DNA of 64,000 nucleotides, from contig JAADJZ010000024.1 of NCBI GenBank assembly GCA_011032825.1, positions 434,001 to 498,000 of the forward strand, read 5' to 3'. The position numbers and the translations under genes were made by a program. Shown in pieces: positions 56,978 to 64,000 of this stretch. The notes below the pieces were generated by a model. It did not search any database. It had not been told where the DNA came from and saw nothing but the letters and a program-made list of their open reading frames with translations. Source of the stretch: Massariosphaeria phaeospora. Its lineage: Eukaryota > Ascomycota > Dothideomycetes > Pleosporales. Positions within the stretch are counted from its first letter, which is position 1, and every line of letters begins with the position of its first letter.

Positions 56978-57702
56978 GGCTGCGGGCAGGTGGCCTACAA
57001 CAACGCTGTAGGCCACTGGGGAGGGTTGAGCTGCCTGATATTACTCACCATTGGAGAAGCTGTGGACCCTCGAGGCGATTGTAGGGCCTGTTAGAGAGTA
57101 TCCGGAGGTTCTGTGCGAAGTTAGGCTTGCTGGCTACGCGGGCTTTGGTGGGTGGGGGTGGTGTTGACGAGATTTGGCGTGGAGGGTTTGGGCGGGCAAT
57201 GTGAAAGTGGCGGTCAAACAGAGCAACGTTAGCGCTTTCACGTGGGCCGTCGGTCTCTCACCACTAGTGAGTCTACGGCTCGCAACAGACAGGTAAAGGT
57301 GACTCGAGGAGAGCATTCTACGCGTCTCTGAGACTGCCATGGAGGCCGGCAGCTCAGAGTGACAGCGCAGAACGCATGCTCCAACATAGTTCTAATGTGA
57401 TTAGCTCGAGTCTTGTATTATTATCATATCATCACGGTTGTCTAGCTAAGTTGTTGTAAAGGTGAGAAAGGAAGGTCGAGGAACTGAAGTTGATATTGCT
57501 CAGTGCTAGCGCGGTGCCAAGGCGCTAGTCGCTTCAGAATTCACTTCCACAAGGCTCCGACCACTCTAGCTCCGTCCACACGACACCATCGCTCTGACAT
57601 TCACAACGACACCGACAACTGCTTCAACAGCGAACATCTACCGTCGTGTCAAACTTTTAGTATATCAACCAAAGACAAGAAAGACAGAGAGCGAGACGCA
57701 AG
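56978..57702. other. Divergent promoter region
   Basis: It separates the F-box-like gene and the Med8 gene, both starting outward. No gene or repeat is recognised. Confidence 0.5.
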
Positions 57703-58783
57703 ATGAATCGGAACGCTTTGGGACAGACGGTGCCTGAGGATATCGCTGTGCTCGAAAGCCTGCGGAGGGCCTTGATGCCGCTGACGTACAGTATGGAGGG
57801 CCTTCAGATGGACATGATGAAGATACCCAATAGCCCGCCTGACTGGTAAGATCTTTCCATATTTCGGCAACATGCTCTACTCTTTGATTTTCCTTTATTC
57901 GCTGTTCTGTCCCGTCTTTCTCTGTACAACTATTCATACATGGTTTCGCATGTACTATTGAGCCTCAAGATATTCATTATGGCACTTATACTACTATATT
58001 ACTACTACCACCTTTCGTCGCTTCTCTCTCCTCGTTCCCCTCTCTTCCACATCCATCTCTCTCCTCCACATACCATACCACCTACTAACCCGCACCCCCA
58101 GGACCACAATCCACCGCGCCACCACAACCCTCACCTCCCAACTCCGCACCCTCTACGCCTTCCTCCACGCCTCGCGCCCCGTCTCCGACCCCTCCACCGC
58201 GCCCACCACCAACCTCGCCGCCATCTCCTCCCTCCACCCCTACCCGCTACCCCCCTACCCCATGGACACCCACCCCCAGGCCTCCGTCGCCTCGACCCTC
58301 ATCCGCAAGCGCGTCGAGCCCCCCGTCGAAACTTGGGTCGCCGCGCGCATCCGCAAAGCCGCTGAGTTCGCGCACGTGCCTGAGGAGTGGGAGATCGATG
58401 GCTTGCCTCTGCCTAAGCAGGCGCAAACGGAAACGCAGACGCAAACCTCCGGCGACGAAGACATGAATCCCGAGCACGATGACCCCGATGCCGTTACCGA
58501 ACCCCTCGCGACCCCAACCCGCACCCGCGGCCTCCTCACCGAGCCGCAACTCGCCTCAGTGTGGAACCTCTGCAGCAGCTGGCTCGTAAACGCCATGTCC
58601 GAGCTCTCCGAGACAAAGGCGTTCCAAGACCAGACGCCCGTCGAGACGCCCGCGGATGCAGACATGGCGGATGTGGACGGGGATGGCGATGGTGATGGTG
58701 TTGGGGCGACGGCGGTCCAGAAGCTGATGCCGCTGACGGCGGTGCACAGGTTTATGATGACGGGCGTGGTGGAGGAGAATTAG
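57703..58783 (+). CDS. med8: Mediator complex subunit 8 (Med8)
   Basis: Two exons (57703-57845 and 58102-58783), with a 256-nt intron (GTAAGA donor, CTAAC branch), encode 274 aa. The junction restores SPPDW/TTIHRATTTLTSQLRTLY. The pattern is an N-terminal helix (LESLRRALMPLTYSMEGLQ), a Pro-Asp-Trp turn, then a second helix. Next come an LP-rich loop and the segment STLIRKRVEPPVETWVAARI, which I recognise as the Med8 Mediator head signature. The C-terminus has a variable acidic loop and a closing helix (LWLVNAM-like region and KLMPLTAVHRFMM). Med8 anchors the Med18-Med20 arm in the RNA polymerase II Mediator head and acts in the nucleus. The length is normal for ascomycetes. Confidence 0.87.
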
Positions 58784-60904
58784 GGAGGGAATGGGGCGAT
58801 TGGTTTGGGCGTTTGGGGTCTAGCATGGCTGGGCATGGACAGGGCAGGGCGAAATATGGCGTCTTACTACCATTTAAGTAATCTATATCCGTATCCACAG
58901 CCACATCCATATCCACATCCATACCCACACCCACACCATCCCCCACCCATCAAAGCGTCGCCACAAGAACCCCAAAAAGTTACATACACCCGCCCTCCCC
59001 ACCAAAGCCGATACCGACCCCAGAATCCATTGACAAACAAGCAAACAAACAAACAAGCAGCCAGTACCAGTGCATTCCACGGTAGCGATAGTACACCCCA
59101 CATCCACACATGCCACTCGCTGTCTTTGCACACACACACACACGCTCTTACCCGTTTATACTCTCGCGCTCTTTCCATACACACTCTCCGCCTCCGAGTG
59201 CCAGAACGGTCAGAAGAAAACCACAGCTAGCCCTTCGTGTATGCACTGCGCGGCAGCGAACCTGCGTCTGTGAATAGAGGGATGCGTTGCTGTGCAAGCT
59301 TGTTTGTACATGTACTTAGGTACATCTATCTAGACTCATCACGTGTTACTCTTTCCTCTCTATTCTAACTCTCTACTCCATCTCACAGTCCTGTTCTCCG
59401 CTCTCCAACCCCACAACCCCACAACCCCTACTCTCCGCTTTCCACTCTCCATCTTTCTTCCCGTAGCCGTGAACCCCACCAACTCCCCGCAAACTACTCG
59501 TTTCAACACCATACGCAGCAGTAACAATCGCAACCGCAACCGCAACCGCAACCGCAGTCGTAGTCGCAATCGCAATCGTATCAGTATCTTCAAAAATGTT
59601 TAAACGGGAGCAAGGCGTAAAGAAAGAAGATCGAGCTGTTATATAATCTCCATGTCACCCTGTGCGATCCTTCCTTTCCCCTGCATTGTCTGTCAGAAGA
59701 GTGGAAGAACTCTGGAGTTGCGCACGACGGAGGATACAGGGGGGGCAAGAGAAGGCCTCATCTTTCGAATATTTTGTTCTTTCTTTCTTTCAAGACTCTA
59801 CCCAAATACGTATATAAGTATGATGATTTAGAAAGGGGATAGAACAAAAGAATATCCAACGCGCTGCGTAATCCATAATCCATAACAAAACGTAATCGTG
59901 TGCTTTCGTAGCGAACTAAAGAGAGGACCCATCCGTCGTCTATGGTAAAACGCGGGGACAAGAAAAAATACGGAGCCAACCAAGACCCAACTCAACCCAG
60001 CCCCCCAAAAAGCCGACCCTTCCTTCGCACGCAATCGCGCAATTGACGCAACCGCAGCTACATGTGTAACCCAAAGAACAACAACTCGCAAAAAAAATCT
60101 CTTCATCTCGAGACACGTCATGCAGATAGAGTTGCACTAGGCGCCGCCCTACCCCACGGAGCATGCATGCATGTCCATGGCCCAAAAAGCAAACAAAGGC
60201 GAGAATAAGAAGCCCGTGGTTGCGACGACAGGACCAATCAGCTCGCCCGACGGAGACGCGATGCAGGAAAAAAAAGTCCGCCGAGGCGGTACGACAGGAC
60301 ATATAAGAGAAACCACCGAAGCAATAAAACGTGCGCCAATCCATGCAGCTAATGCAGAAACAGCTAATGAGGCAGTGCGCGAGCGAGCCAGGGGCGCCCA
60401 GCGTTTAAGGCAAACGGGGGGAGGGGTTGCAAATGCGCGACAGAATGCGGGATCTATGCGTGGTGGGTGGGAAAAAAAGGGACTCTGAGCTCATTGGACG
60501 GACCGTGTAAGAAAAGGCCAACGCAGATCATGGAGGACGCGGGCCGAGCCTGAAAAAATATGTTTGTATAGAGTACGTGTGTTGTGTTATGGGGCTGGCC
60601 CGCATCCGGTTTTCGGTAGCGGTTAAGGGTCGGTGTTGCAGAAGCGCCCGAGTCTGGACTACTCCGTACAGCTGAGCGCATTGTTGTTGTGGGGTCGACG
60701 ACACGGCATAGGCTAAATATATTGCCCGCATGTTCGTCCGTATGCGTGACTCTCAACATAAGAGCCGACCAACGGCGAAGATTTGGTCGTAAAGGAAGAA
60801 GTCGGGCGGGGTAATATTGCATATCTTCGGCGGACTTCGGGAGAAAAGACCCAACGTGGATATCAGTTGCATCAACTGTAGCTTTCCCATTCGCGACCTG
60901 CCCT
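58784..60904. other. Convergent intergenic region, 2.1 kb
   Basis: No gene is supported. It is rich in simple sequence: a hexanucleotide tract of type CCACAT/CCATAT at about 58886-58945, ACAAACAA near 59035-59060, CA dinucleotides near 59130, and a CGCAAC hexamer array at 59529-59578. Long untranslated tails of both flanking genes could occupy part of it. Confidence 0.5.
59529..59578. repeat. Hexanucleotide microsatellite (CGCAAC)n
   Basis: Eight units of CGCAAC and its variants CGCAGT, CGTAGT and CGCAAT. Confidence 0.88.
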
Positions 60905-62518
60905 TCATTTGTGACTGTGTTCGGCGCAGTATCTTCCCACGACCCATCTCTCCCAAAACTTGCGTTGCGAATAGGTCACCGCCACGCCATCGTCCATTAG
61001 AACTTCTGTGGTGTCATCGTGCCCGTTACAGTTGCACCATGGGATTGATGCGGGCGTGTCGGGGGACAGTGGGGGGAAATGTATATCGCCTCCTTGCTCT
61101 GGCTCGTCTGTTTCCGCCTCTGAATCGGAAACATCTAGTGAAGGCTCACTATCTTCATCATCAGCATGGTGATTCTGGTGATTTGGAACATCATCCTCAT
61201 CCGCGTCATCGTCGTGGGGTTCCCAGTCGTCACTTTCGTCGTCACTATCGCTCCCGATGGGAGGGTCGTCAGGAACTTCGGCACCCAGTACCCATTGTTC
61301 GTCAAAGTGTCTCTCGTAGTCGATCCGCCGTAGACTGACCCAATCCAATCTGATCATCTCGTTGCGGAGGTACGCCAGTACATCTTTCCAGCGGCTTCCG
61401 TCTTTGAGCATCACGTCTCTTAATCTCAATCCACGGAGTTTTTCTCGATGTCTCCGAGCTAAACCGATGATCTCGTCTGCATCAAGTCTCCACGCTTGAA
61501 TTCCGAAAGCTACAAGTTTCTCCCATTTGACATTATGAAATATCTCTTCTAATTTTAGAGTTAACGGCCTTTGCGTGGGGAAACCGATATGCACTGCTTG
61601 CATATTCTTGGCGGCGTTGAACACTACTTTAGATAGGCTTGAGAGCTCTCGCATGCGGTTATCAAGATCCGTGCCGTCGTCAAAATGTAGTTCTAGGCAT
61701 GTTAACCGTTCCGCAAGTTTATTCAACGTAGTCGGCGGATCGCTCACTGCGCCTAGAGCGCTTTGGGGGCTGAGCATGGGGGACGAAAAGCGTTCACATG
61801 GAGACCTAGATGCAAGCAGCGCCAACCCGATGGTTTTCGTGGAATGCGAGCAAGCCGGCGGCCATCGCAACTCGACTAATTGATTTAGTTGGTCATGCTG
61901 TCGGACATAGTTGATGAGCATTGCGTCTTCTTGGTCTTGCAGTCGGAGTATTTGCACGTGCTGCAGCGATGTGAAGGCCGAGATGGCCTTATTTAAAACA
62001 CGCACATCCTCCTGAGTCTGGACAATCTCCTTTTGCTCATCTATTTTGCGCTGAAAATGGCGGACGTCCAGGAGACCAACTCCCTCTGGGAGGGTGGGCA
62101 GCAGTTCGTCCACGCGCTCTCGTCCTATGACCTCGTTAGTCATGCGTACACTTGCCAGAACAGGAAATGGTAGACAACCCTCAACGTAGAAGAATGGCAC
62201 CATGTAGCTGAACTTTTTGACGTGTTTCGCAAGGTGTTGCTGACCGGCGATGTTCTCCAAGCGTTTAAGGCCCTTCCATGAAAATCTCGTCGTAACCCGC
62301 GAGAACTGGTGAATAGCACCCAGATCGGAGAATCGTCTGCACGTGAGCCGGAAGCTGGCAATAGTCTGGGCCTGGTCCCGGTCCGGAGGGGGTGGAGGCT
62401 TGAAACTCTCCTGGGAGAGATAGGCTCGGCGATCGACGCTAATGAGCTTCTCTGGGTCCGACTCGATCTGGTCGAGGATCTCACGAAGGAGCTCGGTGGA
62501 AAGGTGTTGGAGGCCCAT
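60905..62518 (-). CDS. F-box protein with acidic C-terminal region
   Basis: Minus-strand single exon, 537 aa, ATG at 62518. Residues 1-15 (LQHLSTELLREILDQIE) and the continuation FRLTCRRFSDLGA near residue 55 form a split F-box of the type common in Dothideomycetes, with a 35-residue loop between its halves. The middle contains leucine-rich segments (LQHVQILRLQDQEDAML; RLTCLELHFDDG; LRGLRLRDVMLKDGSRW) fitting a substrate-binding LRR. Residues about 420-500 are strongly acidic (DSDDESDDWEPHDDDADEDD). The C-terminus is a short Trp-rich end. The expected role is substrate choice in an SCF ubiquitin ligase; the target is unknown. Confidence 0.82.
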   Translation of the reverse strand: MGLQHLSTELLREILDQIESDPEKLISVDRRAYLSQESFKPPPPPDRDQAQTIASFRLTCRRFSDLGAIHQFSRVTTRFSWKGLKRLENIAGQQHLAKHVKKFSYMVPFFYVEGCLPFPVLASVRMTNEVIGRERVDELLPTLPEGVGLLDVRHFQRKIDEQKEIVQTQEDVRVLNKAISAFTSLQHVQILRLQDQEDAMLINYVRQHDQLNQLVELRWPPACSHSTKTIGLALLASRSPCERFSSPMLSPQSALGAVSDPPTTLNKLAERLTCLELHFDDGTDLDNRMRELSSLSKVVFNAAKNMQAVHIGFPTQRPLTLKLEEIFHNVKWEKLVAFGIQAWRLDADEIIGLARRHREKLRGLRLRDVMLKDGSRWKDVLAYLRNEMIRLDWVSLRRIDYERHFDEQWVLGAEVPDDPPIGSDSDDESDDWEPHDDDADEDDVPNHQNHHADDEDSEPSLDVSDSEAETDEPEQGGDIHFPPLSPDTPASIPWCNCNGHDDTTEVLMDDGVAVTYSQRKFWERWVVGRYCAEHSHK

Positions 62519-64000
62519 TGCGGAACTGGGGAATCATCTACTGGCGGGGGAAACAAGACGCAAGCCGAAGATTTCACAGAGGGAAGAACGAAAGACGACC
62601 GGCGCGGCGGATTTATGCTGGACCTAGAGGATCGGGCCGGGCGGCGTGGGTGCAGCAGTGGCGGAAGGGTGCTGGCGGTGGAGCTCAGCTGGCGGCGTGG
62701 TGTTGACGGATGGCGATGCTCTGCTGGGGGCGTGTGGGCATTGAGCAGCCAGCGGGGCACAGTAGGGTGGATAAAAGGGTGCGAGCAAACGGCGCCGTGG
62801 GCTGTAACATGACCTCTGCCTCCAGCGGTCAGCGTAGCGTTGGTTGAAGGTGTGAAGGGCCACTGGCCGCGACGTGGACCAGGACAGCCGCACTCTGCGC
62901 ATCCCAAGCCCGTCTAGAGCTGCACCAGCGCGCTGCCCGCCAATAGGCCGCCGTGTGCGATACGCAAAGCGGCCTAGCCCTCACATGACCGAACATAGAT
63001 GCGAATGGCCTTCGGGAAGCAAATGGCTCCTCCCGAGCGACGACACCGCGATTCACTGCTTGCAACCGCAGGCCGTGGTACAGGGGTGCGCCGTGACGCG
63101 GGCATCTGATTTGAGGTGCTATCGCTGCTCCCCACACCCCGCCGCCGCCCTCGAATCAGCGCGCCGCCCTCGAATCAGCGCGCCGCCGTGTCGATGCGCT
63201 GCCAGCGAAGCATGCAGCTGGAGAAGCGCCTGGGACCCCAATCGGCCGCACGACGCGGTGACGGCCTGCATCCCGACTCCCGTGCGTGCGGATTGGCGTT
63301 ATACCCATCAGCCGAGAGCGGCGCCTAGTGACGACACCGGACTCTGGCGCCCTGGAGGGCTGAAACGTGTAGCATGGCTTGTATGTGTGATGTAGACGAG
63401 GCCGCTGCCATTAAGTACACGCCGACGCGCATGCTGCGTCCGGGGCGTCGTCGCTGATTGCGCGCATACCAGCATCCTGTGTCGTCGCCCGACCATCGCT
63501 CTGTGGCCCACCCCCCGTGTCCATGCCAGGCCCGGCCAGCCATGCCTCGTCGGTGATGTGATGTTGCGCTGTGAAGGATCGCTGGTGCATCGCTGCCGTC
63601 ATCTTTCCCTCAGTCCATGGCCCAGCCGCACGCCCTGGGGGAGAGCAACCTGACCCAACCACACTTGCTCCGTCCTGCCTCTCACCCGTTCGAAAAGCGC
63701 CGTCCGCTTGGTACCGCCCCTTTGCTGTACACAAGCGCTGTACTTACACCGTTGCATCATGCGCAACCGTCGACTGTCGTGTGGCTTCACGGCACAAGCG
63801 GTCTCGCACTGTCGTACAGAGACCCACCCTCTCCCCAGCTCTATACCGCAAAGCCAAGCCACCATGGTGTTCTGTCGTGGGGCCATCCCGGTCAGTGAAG
63901 CAAGTGGACACAGCAGCTGTGGCTTGCGCGCGATGCCGTCCATATATCAGGCACTAGGCTTGGGGCGAGCGCGCTCACTTCGCAGCCGTCGAATCTCAGT
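62519..64000. other. Promoter of the F-box gene and right-hand flank
   Basis: About 1.5 kb, GC-rich, with many overlapping chance frames and no supported gene. A 19-base unit is duplicated in tandem at 63144-63188. Confidence 0.45.
63144..63188. repeat. 19-nt tandem duplication
   Basis: GCCGCCCTCGAATCAGCGC occurs twice head to tail (from 63144 and 63163), followed by the start of a third unit. Confidence 0.85.

Overview
The window is nuclear DNA of a filamentous ascomycete, most likely Pezizomycotina and probably Dothideomycetes; the class is an inference from gene content. Supporting signs are short introns (about 44-94 nt) with GTRNGT donors and CTAAC-like branch points, a Zn(II)2Cys6 regulator, a cytochrome P450, GPI-anchored and secreted proteins, LigD-type phosphoesterase and Sos7-type genes, and relic genes whose stop codons look like CpA-to-TpA change (RIP-like). 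I saw no convincing tRNA, rRNA, transposase or CRISPR array.

Left part (1-13.7 kb). A stop-ridden coding relic lies at the left edge, followed by about 3 kb without a gene. Three same-strand loci follow: a P450 with an unusually long C-terminus, an MFS transporter, and a dead Baeyer-Villiger monooxygenase. They may be the remains of a small metabolic cluster. A GC-rich coiled-coil protein and an F-box protein come next.

Middle (13.7-31.6 kb). About 6 kb is gene-poor and rich in simple repeats. It is followed by a four-exon Zn2Cys6 transcription factor, a cytochrome b561-like membrane protein with a long basic and proline-rich tail, and a conserved block: the kinetochore protein Sos7, a divergently transcribed RS-rich splicing-type protein, and ribosomal protein eL37, whose first coding exon is only 4 nt.

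Accessory region (31.5-48.7 kb). This holds a secreted protein resembling the C-terminal module of fungal chitinases, a broken MFS pump, a broken gene with a related chitinase-associated module, a secreted protein with a reading-frame break, an F-box/ankyrin protein, a repeat-built protein, two tandem tiny paralogues (57 and 72 aa), a proline-rich GPI-anchored protein, and a broken aspartic-peptidase-like membrane protein. Minisatellites lie between them.

Right part (49-64 kb). An AT-hook protein is followed by a LigD-type 3'-phosphoesterase divergent from a TPR/protein-kinase gene interrupted by one in-frame TAG. Then come a 47-nt minisatellite, an F-box-like protein, Mediator subunit 8, and a 537-aa F-box protein. 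Conserved housekeeping genes alternate with decaying accessory loci, and decay by C-to-T transitions is the most consistent theme. All exon boundaries were placed by eye from splice signals and reading-frame continuity, without transcript evidence.
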